DNA from: a virus
Direction: 5' to 3' (one strand)
Length of the DNA stretch: 64,000 nt
IMG/VR virus record: IMGVR_UViG_3300020152_000024
Span: 1 to 64,000 of that record
How positions within the stretch are numbered: the first letter of the stretch is position 1; each line of letters starts with the position of its first letter. The position numbers and the translations under genes were made by a program. The notes below the pieces were generated by a model. It did no database searches. It was given only the letters and a program-made list of their open reading frames with translations, and was not told where the DNA came from. Shown one piece after another: positions 56,361 through 64,000 of this stretch.

Positions 56361-58060
56361 TGGCGCACGACCTTCAACACACTGCGCCCGCGGCGGACGG
56401 CATCGATCACACGGCCGTCGTGGTTGAGAGCGCGGCGCCGGCTGCGCGTGCAGAACAGTCGGCAACCTCCTCCCCAGCGGAGAAGCCGGCGGCTGGCTTA
56501 GCAGCCCAGCCGCCGGCCGTGGCGCTCGAACACAAGACGCTGGCGCTCGCCCTGCTTGCGGCGCAGCGCGACGCGAAAGAAATCGTCAAGGACGCGCGCA
56601 ACGAAGGCGGGCCAAACCAGCAGGCCTATGATTACGCCACGCTGCCGAACGTCTATGCGCAGGCGCGCTCCGTTATCAACGCGCACGGCCTCATCTTGAG
56701 TCATCACGGGCGCATGCGCGATGTCGCGGGCGCCGGCATGTACGTGATGGAAACGCGCATCACGCACGCCAAGAGCGGCAAGTCCGAGGTGTGCGAGTTT
56801 CCCATCTGCAAAGGCTTTTTGCCGCCTCGCCAGACCGGCGAGCTGATGACCTATGCGCAGCGTTACAACACGCTCGCGATCCTGGCGCTTGCGCCGAAGG
56901 AACGCGACACAGACGGCGACGGCGTGGGTTCGACCGCCAGTCCGAAACGCGATGGCCCCACCGCCGCGTTGCCCGCGCCGTCGTCTGCCGCCCGCGAGCG
57001 CCTGATGCTGATCGACGCGTCGGGCCTCATCTATCGCGCCTATCACGCCTGCCCGGCGCTGGTGCGCGAAAGCGACGGCCAGCCGGTCGGCGCCGTGCTG
57101 GGCTTCGTCGGCATGCTCTCGAAACTCTTGAGCGATGCGCCCGAGCGCGTCGCCGTCGTGTTCGATGCCGGCAAGCGGACGTTCCGGCATGCGCTCTTTG
57201 CCGATTACAAGGCCAACCGTCCGCCGACGCCAGATGATCTTTCGCGCCAGATGCCGCTCTTTCGCGACGCCGCCCGCGCCATGGGCCTTGCTGTGGTGGA
57301 GACGGCAGGCTTCGAGGCTGACGATATCCTCGCCACCTATGCCCGCGCGGCGGCGAGTGACGGCGCTCATGTCACCGTCGTGTCTGCTGATAAAGACTTG
57401 ATGCAGCTCGTCAGCGAGCGCATCGCGCTCTACGATCCCAAGGCCGAGCGCTTCATCGACCGCCAAGCGGTGATCGATAAATTGGGCGTCGGCCCCGAGC
57501 GCGCGATCGATGCGCAAGCGCTGATCGGCGACACCGCCGACAACGTGCCGGGCGCACCCGGCATCGGCGCGGTCTGGGCGAGCGAATTGCTCGGCAAGTT
57601 CGGTACGGTCGAAGCGATGATCGCCCGCGCCGATGAGATCGATGGCTCCAAGCGCGATGTCATCGTCACCCACGCCGCCCAGATCATGCTCTCCAAGCGC
57701 CTTGTGGCGCTCGCCACCGACGTTCCGATGGCGACGCCATGGCAGAGCCTCACCCGCGCCGACGCCGACGTGAGCGCGTTTATCGAGGGCCTGGGGCCGC
57801 ACGCTGAAGCCAGCGCCGCTCCCTCCCCACCTCCCCCCTCTGAGGGGGAGGCGCGCGAAGAAGGCGACGCCAAGTTCTACACTTCGATGCTGCAGCATCT
57901 GTCGCGCTGTCACACCGCGCCTGAGTTCGATGCGTGGCTCGCCATGTGCACGATGGATGCGCTGAAGAAGTGCACCAAGGCGCAGCGCGACAGCTTGCGC
58001 TCCGAGCATGAGCGCCAGCGCGCGCAAAAGCTTGGCGCCGCCATGGCGGGAGGCGTGTGA
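56360..58060 (+). CDS. ERF single-strand annealing protein fused to PolA-type 5'-3' exonuclease
   Basis: 566 residues from the ATG overlapping the upstream stop. After a Pro/Ala-rich start, residues about 55-190 are an ERF domain (YDYATLPNVYAQARSVINAH; GELMTYAQRYNTLAILALAP; ERDTDGDG). Residues about 212-450 are a complete FEN/PolA exonuclease domain with all acidic motifs: LMLIDASGLIYRAYH, VVFDAGKRTF, FEADDILATYAR, VVSADKDLMQLVS, and GDTADNVPGAPGIG. The last 60 residues are a further helical part (EFDAWLAMCTMDALKKC). Annealing protein and exonuclease, normally two proteins as in lambda Red, appear as one chain. Confidence 0.88.
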   Translation: MAHDLQHTAPAADGIDHTAVVVESAAPAARAEQSATSSPAEKPAAGLAAQPPAVALEHKTLALALLAAQRDAKEIVKDARNEGGPNQQAYDYATLPNVYAQARSVINAHGLILSHHGRMRDVAGAGMYVMETRITHAKSGKSEVCEFPICKGFLPPRQTGELMTYAQRYNTLAILALAPKERDTDGDGVGSTASPKRDGPTAALPAPSSAARERLMLIDASGLIYRAYHACPALVRESDGQPVGAVLGFVGMLSKLLSDAPERVAVVFDAGKRTFRHALFADYKANRPPTPDDLSRQMPLFRDAARAMGLAVVETAGFEADDILATYARAAASDGAHVTVVSADKDLMQLVSERIALYDPKAERFIDRQAVIDKLGVGPERAIDAQALIGDTADNVPGAPGIGAVWASELLGKFGTVEAMIARADEIDGSKRDVIVTHAAQIMLSKRLVALATDVPMATPWQSLTRADADVSAFIEGLGPHAEASAAPSPPPPSEGEAREEGDAKFYTSMLQHLSRCHTAPEFDAWLAMCTMDALKKCTKAQRDSLRSEHERQRAQKLGAAMAGGV

Positions 58061-58302
58061 TGGCGCGCCGCTCCACCACCAAGCCCGAAGTCAATTACCT
58101 CGGCAACAAGGCCCTCGCTGAGCGCCAAGCCGAGCGCATCCGCACCAAGTGGCGCGCGCTGGGCTACGAGGTGAAGGTCGAGGTCATTCCGGGCGAGTTC
58201 ACGCCCGCTTGGCGCTGCACCCCCTACTTCATCCGCTCCGATCTCACGCTCAGCGGACGCCCGCCGGAATCGGCGCGCATCAGCGAAGGAAAAACGCAAT
58301 GA
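58060..58302 (+). CDS. small basic hypothetical protein
   Basis: 80 residues from the ATG overlapping the fusion gene stop. LAERQAERIRTKWRALGYEV then KVEVIPGEFTPAWRCTPYFI: a helix followed by a beta part. It could be a small DNA-binding or helper protein of the recombination/clamp module. Not recognised. Confidence 0.6.
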   Translation: MARRSTTKPEVNYLGNKALAERQAERIRTKWRALGYEVKVEVIPGEFTPAWRCTPYFIRSDLTLSGRPPESARISEGKTQ

Positions 58303-59816
58303 GCAACGCCGCACAGACGAAGTCGCAATTCGACGGCGTCGATAGCTACGATCTTGTCAGAGAGCTGGTTGACCGCGGCCATGCGCCCAAGGTGCTGGCC
58401 GATATCAAGACGACGACCTTAGTGGATGAGATGGGCGACCGCATTGGCGACGGCGCGGTCTTACAATTCATCGATCGCCACGCCGATCACAGCGGGTGCT
58501 TGGACGAAGACGACATTATCCCGCTCGCATCGGCCAGCGCTGACGAGCTGCTTGAAGCGCTCGCCGAACACGCCTGGGGGGGGGGGGATATGCGGTCCGC
58601 TGATGTCGTCGCCGCCTATGGGCGAATGGTTTTCGACGCGCCGATCGTGCGTGTCGGCGGGCTGCCGGATGCGTCCCTCGAAGACGGCGCGCTCGTAATC
58701 GCCGCCGGCGACCTCGCTCATGCGTTGACGCAGGTCGCATCGGTTATCGAGCGGCGAAACACCATCCCGATCCTGGGCGATGTGCGCGTCGAAGCGGGCG
58801 CTGGCTATGTCACCTTCATCGGCACCGATCTCGATATCGAAATCCGCACGCGCTTCGATCTCCACCGGTGCGTTGGCAAATCCTTCAAGGCGTGCTTCCA
58901 GCCGCACGCCCTGCTCGCCTTGGCGCGCCGGCTGCATGTCGAGGCCCTCATCACCTTGCGCGTCGTCGCCGACGAAGGCCGCGTCCTGGTCGAGTGGATG
59001 GGCGGGACGCTCACCCTTGCTTATCGCGATGTCGCCGACTTCCCGGAGTTTCACGTCGAGGGCGCGCACTTCCTCAAGGGCGAATCCAATGGCGAACTGA
59101 TCGAGGCCTTCGACCGGCTGAGCCATTACATCTCCACCGAAGAGACGCGCTATTACCTGAACGGCATCGCCATCAGCGGCGACATGGGCGCGCCGGCCGC
59201 GGTGGCGACGGACGGTCATCGGCTCTATGCCCTGCCCGCCGCGCTGCCCGAAGAAATCGCAGCGCATCGCATCATCATTCCTCGCAAGACGATTGAAACC
59301 GTTCGCCGGCTGCTGCGCGGGCTCGGCGCCTTTGATGTTTCGGTTCACGGCGCCGAGCCCGACCGCATCTGCTTCACAGGTCCTGGAATTGCCGTGCGCT
59401 CCAAACTGATCGACGGCAAGTTTCCCGAATGGGACAAAGTGGTGCGCCCGACGCTCACGCAGCCGCGCACCACCAGCATCGATCGGATGGCCCTGCTCAG
59501 CGCAGTCGAGCAGGCGATCCCGTTCGGACCTGAGCGCAGCGCTTCTGTTCGCCTGCAGGCCGTCGGCGGGCGCTTGCTGATCTCAGCCAGCAATCCCGAT
59601 GTCGGCGCCGCGAAGGTCGATGTGGGACCGGTTGAAGGCGATCTCCTGGACGGCGATCCGGTGGGCTTCAATGGCGGCTATCTCCGCACCGCGCTGCAGC
59701 AGCTGCGCGGCGAGCGCCTCACGCTTCGCGCTGGCGATGTGTCCAGCCCCTGCCTCTTCACCACGGAAGCGACCGCCGACGGCGAGTTCTGCATCCTCAT
59801 GCCACTGCGGGTGTGA
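58299..59816 (+). CDS. DNA polymerase III beta sliding clamp with N-terminal extension
   Basis: 505 residues from ATG 58299 (GAAGGA upstream, ATGA overlap). Residues about 115-505 are a beta clamp: AHALTQVASVIERRNTIPIL, TFIGTDLDIEIRTRF, TRYYLNGIAIS, AVATDGHRLYALP, PRKTIETVRRLLRG and the terminal FCILMPLRV. It would ring DNA and hold the polymerase or other partners. The first 92 residues (DSYDLVRELVDRGHAPKVLA; LVDEMGDRIGDGAVLQFIDR) are a separate small domain not found in bacterial clamps. The junction is a run of 12 G's (58576-58587) coding for three Gly, where slippage could split or join the two parts. Confidence 0.9.
   Translation: MSNAAQTKSQFDGVDSYDLVRELVDRGHAPKVLADIKTTTLVDEMGDRIGDGAVLQFIDRHADHSGCLDEDDIIPLASASADELLEALAEHAWGGGDMRSADVVAAYGRMVFDAPIVRVGGLPDASLEDGALVIAAGDLAHALTQVASVIERRNTIPILGDVRVEAGAGYVTFIGTDLDIEIRTRFDLHRCVGKSFKACFQPHALLALARRLHVEALITLRVVADEGRVLVEWMGGTLTLAYRDVADFPEFHVEGAHFLKGESNGELIEAFDRLSHYISTEETRYYLNGIAISGDMGAPAAVATDGHRLYALPAALPEEIAAHRIIIPRKTIETVRRLLRGLGAFDVSVHGAEPDRICFTGPGIAVRSKLIDGKFPEWDKVVRPTLTQPRTTSIDRMALLSAVEQAIPFGPERSASVRLQAVGGRLLISASNPDVGAAKVDVGPVEGDLLDGDPVGFNGGYLRTALQQLRGERLTLRAGDVSSPCLFTTEATADGEFCILMPLRV
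58576..58587 (+). repeat. G12 homopolymer in the clamp gene
   Basis: Twelve consecutive G's in frame TGG GGG GGG GGG GAT at the border between N-terminal extension and clamp domain. It is slippage-prone in replication, transcription and sequencing; one base more or less would stop the clamp frame. Confidence 0.8.
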
Positions 59817-59818
59817 TC

Positions 59819-60010
59819 ATGGCATTCGATGAAAGCGAAGCGGCCGTCGCGCTCGAAGAGGCGCTCGAACTTCAGATCGTCGCCCGAACGCTGAAGGATG
59901 TGCATCTCGCCCAGCGCGGCTCGTTCGACAAAACCGCCGATAGCTTGGCGCGCATCGAACGCCACTTCGAGCGGCTCGGCGAGCATCTGCGCGCGGGCGC
60001 ATCGTCGTGA
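59819..60010 (+). CDS. small helical hypothetical protein
   Basis: 63 residues from ATG 59819 (a GTG 6 bp earlier overlaps the clamp stop). Acidic start, then ALEEALELQIVARTLKDVHL and LARIERHFERLGEHLRAG: two helices. Not recognised. Confidence 0.6.
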   Translation: MAFDESEAAVALEEALELQIVARTLKDVHLAQRGSFDKTADSLARIERHFERLGEHLRAGASS

Positions 60011-60270
60011 GAAACGTCCGCCTCACCGATGAGCAGATCAGCATATTGATCCTGATGCTCGATAAGGGCGCGGTGTCCGAAGGCGCGAGCGCCACCATGG
60101 GCGAACTCGACATGCCTCAGGGGCGCGGGCCGCTGACGCGTCTGCGCAGCTTTGGCCTGGTGCGCTCGCTGCAGGAAGACAAGACCTACCGGTCGGGAAG
60201 CATCCGCTACTGGCTTTCCGAACGCGGTCTGGAGCGCGCCCAATTCGAGAAGGGAGCGATGGCGGCATGA
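60007..60270 (+). CDS. winged-helix protein
   Basis: 87 residues from a GTG in a GTGA overlap. Helical start (LTDEQISILILMLDKGAVSE), then GPLTRLRSFGLVRSLQEDKT and a wing (RSGSIRYWLSERG) suggest a MarR/PadR-like winged helix. It may regulate the early operon. Confidence 0.6.
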   Translation: MRNVRLTDEQISILILMLDKGAVSEGASATMGELDMPQGRGPLTRLRSFGLVRSLQEDKTYRSGSIRYWLSERGLERAQFEKGAMAA

Positions 60271-60434
60271 AGCCTTGGGCCTCTCTCCTGCGCGTCTCCG
60301 AATTCTACGCCGCCATCATGGTGAAGGTGGAATGTGGCTGCGGATCGGTGCGCGGCGACCGCGCAATGGTTCAACGCGATGCGCATGACCGCTACCGGCT
60401 GCGGCTGCGCTGTGTGGAGCATGTACCGGCATGA
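60267..60434 (+). CDS. small Cys-rich hypothetical protein
   Basis: 55 residues, with VKVECGCGSVRGDRA and a late RCVEHV: three Cys that may bind zinc. ATGA overlaps at both ends support it as a real coupled gene. Confidence 0.55.
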   Translation: MKPWASLLRVSEFYAAIMVKVECGCGSVRGDRAMVQRDAHDRYRLRLRCVEHVPA

Positions 60435-60640
60435 GCAACCTGGAAATCTTCATGCTGCTCGCCGCCGGCATCTGCTTCGTCGAGATGCTGCGCCGGGCCA
60501 CCTTCTGGGCGGGCGATAATCCGGAGCTGCTGCTTTCGCGCACGCCGCTGCTCGAATGGGCGAAGATGAACATGCTCCTGCTCACCAGCATCGTGCTGAT
60601 TGTCGTGGTGGCGTCGCGCGCGTTTCGAGGCGCGCCATGA
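60431..60640 (+). CDS. small two-helix membrane protein
   Basis: 69 residues with hydrophobic segments at about 5-18 (EIFMLLAAGICFVEML) and 46-62 (NMLLLTSIVLIVVVASRAF). A holin-like size, but it lies in an early operon next to a nuclease, so superinfection or membrane anchoring roles are as likely. Coupled to both neighbours. Confidence 0.6.
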   Translation: MSNLEIFMLLAAGICFVEMLRRATFWAGDNPELLLSRTPLLEWAKMNMLLLTSIVLIVVVASRAFRGAP

Positions 60641-61038
60641 GCGACCGCGCCTATCCTCTACCCCGGCGCGTCGGCCAAGTGTCGGCGCTGGAAATCGTCG
60701 ATGTGTTGAAGCGTGCGCGATGCAACCTCTCGAGCGAGACGCGCACGCAAGCTGAATTGTTCGAACACCTAAAGCGAGAGCTGCCGGCCGTCGCCGACGC
60801 CTTCCAGCGCGAGGTGCGCCTCTCTTCGAAGGAGCGCGTCGATATCTGGATCAACGGTATCGTCATCGAAGTGAAGCTCGATGGCTCGGCCTTCAGCATC
60901 TACCGCCAGCTCGTGCGCTACGCCGAAAAGCCGGCGGTCGAGGCGATCATCCTCGCCACCAACAAGACCATGTGTCTGCCCGACAAGATCGAGGGCAAGC
61001 CCGCTTTCACCGTGAGCCTAGGATTGGGATGGATCTGA
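60637..61038 (+). CDS. PD-(D/E)XK nuclease-like protein
   Basis: 133 residues from ATG 60637. A helical N-terminus (TQAELFEHLKRELPAVADAF) leads to the core SSKERVDIWINGIVIEVKLD: Asp, then Glu-x-Lys at the end of a strand, followed by the helix FSIYRQLVRYAEKPAVEAII and strand. This is a minimal PD-(D/E)XK fold as in resolvases and restriction-type nucleases. It may process recombination or replication intermediates. Confidence 0.7.
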   Translation: MSDRAYPLPRRVGQVSALEIVDVLKRARCNLSSETRTQAELFEHLKRELPAVADAFQREVRLSSKERVDIWINGIVIEVKLDGSAFSIYRQLVRYAEKPAVEAIILATNKTMCLPDKIEGKPAFTVSLGLGWI

Positions 61039-61250
61039 TGCAGTACGTTCAATGCGCGTTCGGCGAGAGCAAGCGCGGCTACACCTACGTGAACGAAGGC
61101 GACCGGCTCGAAGTCGGCGCCCGCGTACTGGTCGAGCGAAACGGCAAACAAATTCCCGTCACCGTGACCGCGATAGACGTGGCGCCGCTCGATGTTGCCA
61201 AGCCGGTCCTCGGCCCGGCGCCGGCGAAAGACGCGGCGGTGGCGCCATGA
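61038..61250 (+). CDS. small beta-barrel-like hypothetical protein
   Basis: 70 residues from the ATG overlapping the nuclease stop as TGATG (an ATG 9 bp upstream is also possible). YTYVNEGDRLEVGARVLVER and KQIPVTVTAIDVAP form a short KOW/primosomal-type barrel pattern. Function unknown. Confidence 0.55.
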   Translation: MQYVQCAFGESKRGYTYVNEGDRLEVGARVLVERNGKQIPVTVTAIDVAPLDVAKPVLGPAPAKDAAVAP

Positions 61251-61510
61251 GCCGCGTCGCCACCCGCATCGATCGCAAGGTCGGCGCGCGCGTGCGCAAG
61301 CGCCGCCTCGAATTGCGCATCTCCCAAGAGCGCTTCGCCGACTTGCTGAGCGTGACCTTCCAGCAGGTGCAAAAGTACGAGAAGGGCACAAACCGCATCG
61401 CCGCGTCCCGGCTCTACCGGATGACGCAAGTCCTGGACGTGAACGCAGCCTATTTCTTCCAGGACCTCGACCGCGTGCATCGCCGGGCCAGTGAGGAGGC
61501 GCGCCGCTGA
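61247..61510 (+). CDS. XRE-family helix-turn-helix protein
   Basis: 87 residues. GARVRKRRLELRISQERFAD, then SVTFQQVQKYEKGTNRIAAS form a standard XRE HTH; the C-terminus (YFFQDLDRVHRR) is helical. It is a second HTH regulator besides the repressor and may control middle or late functions. Overlaps both neighbours. Confidence 0.82.
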   Translation: MSRVATRIDRKVGARVRKRRLELRISQERFADLLSVTFQQVQKYEKGTNRIAASRLYRMTQVLDVNAAYFFQDLDRVHRRASEEARR

Positions 61511-63189
61511 TGCGACGCACCTACGGCGCCCTCTCCTACACGCCGCACGGCGGCGAATGGATCATGGCTGAGGTCGAACCTCACGTCGTGATCCAGCTGA
61601 AGGCTCTATTCCGGCACATCCCGAAGGCCTCGCCTGCGCCGTTCGTGTTTCCGGACAGCCTCGACAACGCGATGAACCTCGAATGGTTCACACAGCGCTA
61701 TCCGATGCGCATCAGCGAAGACGATCTCGCCCGGCTCCAGAACGGGCGCTTCGCCTTCGACAACATGCAAGCCGAGATGAACCGGATTCTGCAGCCGGAA
61801 TATCAGTCGCCCGGCTATGCGGGCCTGCGCCCCAATTTCGAGATACGGAACTACCAAGCCCAAGCCATCGAAGTGCTGCGCCGCTCACATGGTCTGGCGC
61901 TCTGCGATGAGGTCGGGCTCGGAAAGACCTACGCGACGGCCGGCGCATGCCTGATGGACGATGCGCTGCCGGCGATCATCGTCTGCTCCACGCACCTGCA
62001 AAAGCAATGGGCGCAGGTGATGGCGAAATTCACCACGCTCTGGCCCTACTGCATCCGCGGCACCCAGCCCTACACCCTGCCGCGCGCCGATGTTTACATC
62101 TTCCGCTACTCACAGATCGTCGGCTGGGCCGATCAGTTCGAACTGATCAAGCCAAAGCTCGTGGCCTTCGATGAAGTCCAGGACCTGCGCTCGGGCATCG
62201 GCACCGAAAGCCAGCGCGTGCAAAAGGGCCTAGCGGCGCTGCGCCTGGCGCGCCTCGCCAAATACAAGCTCGGCCTCAGCGCCACGCCGATCTACAATTA
62301 CGGCTCTGAAATCTTCAACATCATGATGTTCCTCAATGAGCAGGTGTTGGGGCCGCGCGAAGACTTCATGCGCGAGTGGTGCACCGGGCGTCACATCAAC
62401 GACGGCGAAGCGCTGGGCGCTTATCTGCGCGACCAATTCTGTTTCCTGCGGCGGACCAAAAAGGACGTCGGTCAGGAAATGCCGCCGGTCAACCGCATCG
62501 TCAAAACCATCGACTATGACGAAGCCGCGGTGCGCGCGATCGATGAGCTGGCGCGCAAGCTCGCGACGCAAGCCACCACAGGATCGTTCACCGAGCGCGG
62601 CCAAGCGGTGCGCGAGCTGGACATGCGCGTGCGCCAACAAACCGGCGTCGCGAAAGCCAAGAGCGTCGCCGCCTTCGTGCGCATCTTGGTTGAAGGCGGA
62701 ACGCCGGTGCTGCTCACCGGCTGGCACCGCGAAGTCTACGACATCTGGACCAAGGAATTAGAAGACCTCAAACCGGCCATGTATACGGGCTCGGAGAGCG
62801 CAGCGCGCAAGAACAGCGAGGCGCTTCGCTTCCTCGAAGGCGACACCGACATTCTGATCATGAGCCTGCGCTCCGGCGCAGGTCTCGACGGTTTGCAGCA
62901 ACGCTGCTCGACCGTCGTCTTCGGTGAACTCGATTGGTCGCCGGGCGTGCATCACCAGGTCATCGGCCGGCTCGACCGTGAGGGCCAGAAGGATCCGGTG
63001 ACGGCGCTCTTCCTCGTGGTCGAAGACGGCTCCGATCCGCCGATGATGGACATTCTCGGCCTCAAAGCGAGCGAAGCTGCGCAAATTCTCGATCCCACCT
63101 TGGGCGTGCAAGCCGCACACACCGATGAAAGCCATCTGCGCTCGCTGGTCGAGCGCTACCTCACGAAAAAGAAGGGACGCAACGCATGA
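61510..63189 (+). CDS. SNF2/DEAD-type helicase
   Basis: 559 residues. NYQAQAIEVLRRSHGLALCD, Walker A DEVGLGKTYATAG, motif II VAFDEVQDLRS, motif III LGLSATPIYNYG and motifs V/VI (SLRSGAGLDGLQQ; HHQVIGRLDREGQKDPV) are all present, unlike in the helicase-methylase fusion. It would use ATP to move on DNA or remodel DNA-protein complexes during replication and recombination. The start overlaps the XRE gene stop as TGATG. Confidence 0.9.
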   Translation: MRRTYGALSYTPHGGEWIMAEVEPHVVIQLKALFRHIPKASPAPFVFPDSLDNAMNLEWFTQRYPMRISEDDLARLQNGRFAFDNMQAEMNRILQPEYQSPGYAGLRPNFEIRNYQAQAIEVLRRSHGLALCDEVGLGKTYATAGACLMDDALPAIIVCSTHLQKQWAQVMAKFTTLWPYCIRGTQPYTLPRADVYIFRYSQIVGWADQFELIKPKLVAFDEVQDLRSGIGTESQRVQKGLAALRLARLAKYKLGLSATPIYNYGSEIFNIMMFLNEQVLGPREDFMREWCTGRHINDGEALGAYLRDQFCFLRRTKKDVGQEMPPVNRIVKTIDYDEAAVRAIDELARKLATQATTGSFTERGQAVRELDMRVRQQTGVAKAKSVAAFVRILVEGGTPVLLTGWHREVYDIWTKELEDLKPAMYTGSESAARKNSEALRFLEGDTDILIMSLRSGAGLDGLQQRCSTVVFGELDWSPGVHHQVIGRLDREGQKDPVTALFLVVEDGSDPPMMDILGLKASEAAQILDPTLGVQAAHTDESHLRSLVERYLTKKKGRNA

Positions 63190-63506
63190 GCCCCGACTCG
63201 AGCGAGTGCATGGAGCGGGCTAAGAAGCTGCTCGCCGCCACGCGCAAGCAAAACAGCGCCGATGCGCCCTCTCCGGAAGCGGCCGAGGAAGCAGCATTGG
63301 GCGTGGCGCTCATGTGCATTCTGTCGGCTTCGACTGAGCGCGTGCCGAGTGCTGATCGGATCAGCGCGATGGTCGGCGTCATCCTCACCATCGCGCACCA
63401 TCAGAACGATCCGCCCGAGGCAGTCGCTTCAACGCTGCTTGCTTGCGTGGCGCGGCTCGCCCCGACCGTCGATTTCGTCAACGCCAAAGGGATGACACCA
63501 CAATGA
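63186..63506 (+). CDS. hypothetical protein
   Basis: 106 residues, helical and Ala-rich (ECMERAKKLLAATRKQNSAD; MVGVILTIAHHQNDPPEAVA). Coupled to both neighbours by ATGA. Not recognised. Confidence 0.6.
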   Translation: MSPDSSECMERAKKLLAATRKQNSADAPSPEAAEEAALGVALMCILSASTERVPSADRISAMVGVILTIAHHQNDPPEAVASTLLACVARLAPTVDFVNAKGMTPQ

Positions 63507-64000
63507 AGCGGGCCGAAGTCGACAACAAAGCCAAGATATTGCTGCACACGCTGCGCAAGGCGATGCGCGCTGAAGCCGGGCCAGACGCAGACGATGCGCT
63601 GATCGATCGCGCTGCGGTCGGCCGCGCCGTGGTGGCGCTGATCGAAGCCGATGTAGAGCGCGGCAGTAAAGACCCGATCGGCGCCATTCTCGGCGGCATC
63701 GTCATGACGCAGCAAGCCGCCGGCTTCACTGAAGCCGAGGCGCGCTTCCAGGTGGAAGCCAAGTTCACCGATGTCTGGGGCCAAGGCGGCGAAAAGCTCG
63801 AAGCAGACGCAGCGTTTGCCGCCGGCGATCATTACGCCACGCGCACCATGCAGGGCCTCCTCTTCTCGCTCGCGCCGGGAAATCACGTTGACATGCTGAT
63901 GGGCATGCTGAGCGCGATCTTAGAAGCGTTCTGGGCTGCGCGCGATGAAGCCCAGCCGCCCGAAATCATCCGCGCCAAGATGGAAACCATGTGCCGGTCG
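63503..64000 (+). CDS. hypothetical protein (3' truncated by window edge)
   Basis: At least 166 residues; the frame runs off the window. Helical N-terminus (VDNKAKILLHTLRKAMRAEA), then GAILGGIVMTQQAAGFTEAE and AMLFSL-type hydrophobic helices (TMQGLLFSLAPGNHVDMLMG). Not recognised. It continues the early-right operon. Confidence 0.6.
   Translation, partial: MKRAEVDNKAKILLHTLRKAMRAEAGPDADDALIDRAAVGRAVVALIEADVERGSKDPIGAILGGIVMTQQAAGFTEAEARFQVEAKFTDVWGQGGEKLEADAAFAAGDHYATRTMQGLLFSLAPGNHVDMLMGMLSAILEAFWAARDEAQPPEIIRAKMETMCRS

Noticed and set aside
56498-58027. 509-codon - strand frame over the ERF-FEN gene
   Set aside because: Shadow of a gene with intact ERF and exonuclease motifs on the + strand.
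60431-60640. Assignment as holin
   Set aside because: Size and two membrane segments fit, but it lies in an early operon far from the lysis genes.
1-64000. CRISPR array or rRNA genes
   Set aside because: No regularly spaced identical repeats and no rRNA-like sequence noticed on reading.
1-64000. Integrated prophage with att sites at the window borders
   Set aside because: Both window edges lie inside open phage-type genes and no host housekeeping gene is present, so no borders can be placed.

Overview
The window is almost entirely bacteriophage DNA from a high-GC alphaproteobacterial host, probably a Caulobacterales/Hyphomonadaceae-like lineage. The host assignment rests on the strong G/C bias at third codon positions, the alphaproteobacterial LexA box (GTTC-N7-GTTC) at 8730-8744, and several protein families common in alphaproteobacterial phages and plasmids (DUF6573, LPD29, RHH_4, DUF1643). 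The phage is a temperate, contractile-tailed myovirus: it encodes a sheath, tube, Mu-like baseplate proteins, an HK97-type capsid and portal, a CI/Cro-type switch and a large serine recombinase.

Layout. (1) 1-8.4 kb, + strand: the end of an early operon with tightly overlapping genes. It holds the C-terminal part of a cytosine-5 DNA methylase, about 17 small genes (a ribbon-helix-helix protein, DUF6884, DUF1643, an HNH nuclease) and finally the serine recombinase, whose 3' end contains a 9-bp inverted repeat that could be attP. (2) 41.4-8.4 kb, - strand: the late operon. It runs metallopeptidase, terminase small and large subunits, portal, protease/scaffold, capsid, connectors, sheath, tube, tail chaperones with a -1 frameshift, tape measure, baseplate, fibres, lysis genes (overlapping spanin pair and muramidase), and ends at a terminator inside the convergent recombinase gene. 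Two genes, an acyltransferase and a membrane protein, lie on the opposite strand inside it. (3) 41.4-42.4 kb: a non-coding region with inverted repeats and an aberrant tRNA-Gly-like gene. (4) 42.4-44.4 kb, + strand: two short operons, each preceded by a sigma70-like promoter carrying the perfect palindrome TAGGGGCCCCTA. (5) 53.1-44.5 kb, - strand: the cro-side early operon with a helicase/methyltransferase fusion, a probable replication initiator, small HTH and membrane proteins, and a candidate small RNA on the + strand. (6) 53.1-53.9 kb: the repressor gene flanked by four AGCAC-N5-GTGCT operators in two pairs, each pair spaced exactly 22 bp. (7) 53.9-64 kb, + strand: the early-right operon. 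It includes an ERF annealing protein fused to a PolA-type 5'-3' exonuclease, a sliding clamp with an N-terminal extension and a G12 tract, a PD-(D/E)XK protein and a SNF2-type helicase.

Reading the molecule as a circle, the early-right operon would run off the right edge and re-enter at the left edge, ending at the recombinase. Because phage genes lie on both sides of the recombinase, the molecule is probably not integrated through it; it looks like a virion, circular or extrachromosomal form, or a circularly permuted assembly.

The most interesting systems are the single-chain ERF-FEN recombinase, the TAGGGGCCCCTA promoter family linking three operons, the combination of an apparently non-cleavable repressor with a LexA-controlled small zinc-ribbon gene (possible Tum-like induction), and the tRNA-Gly-like gene with a stretched anticodon arm.
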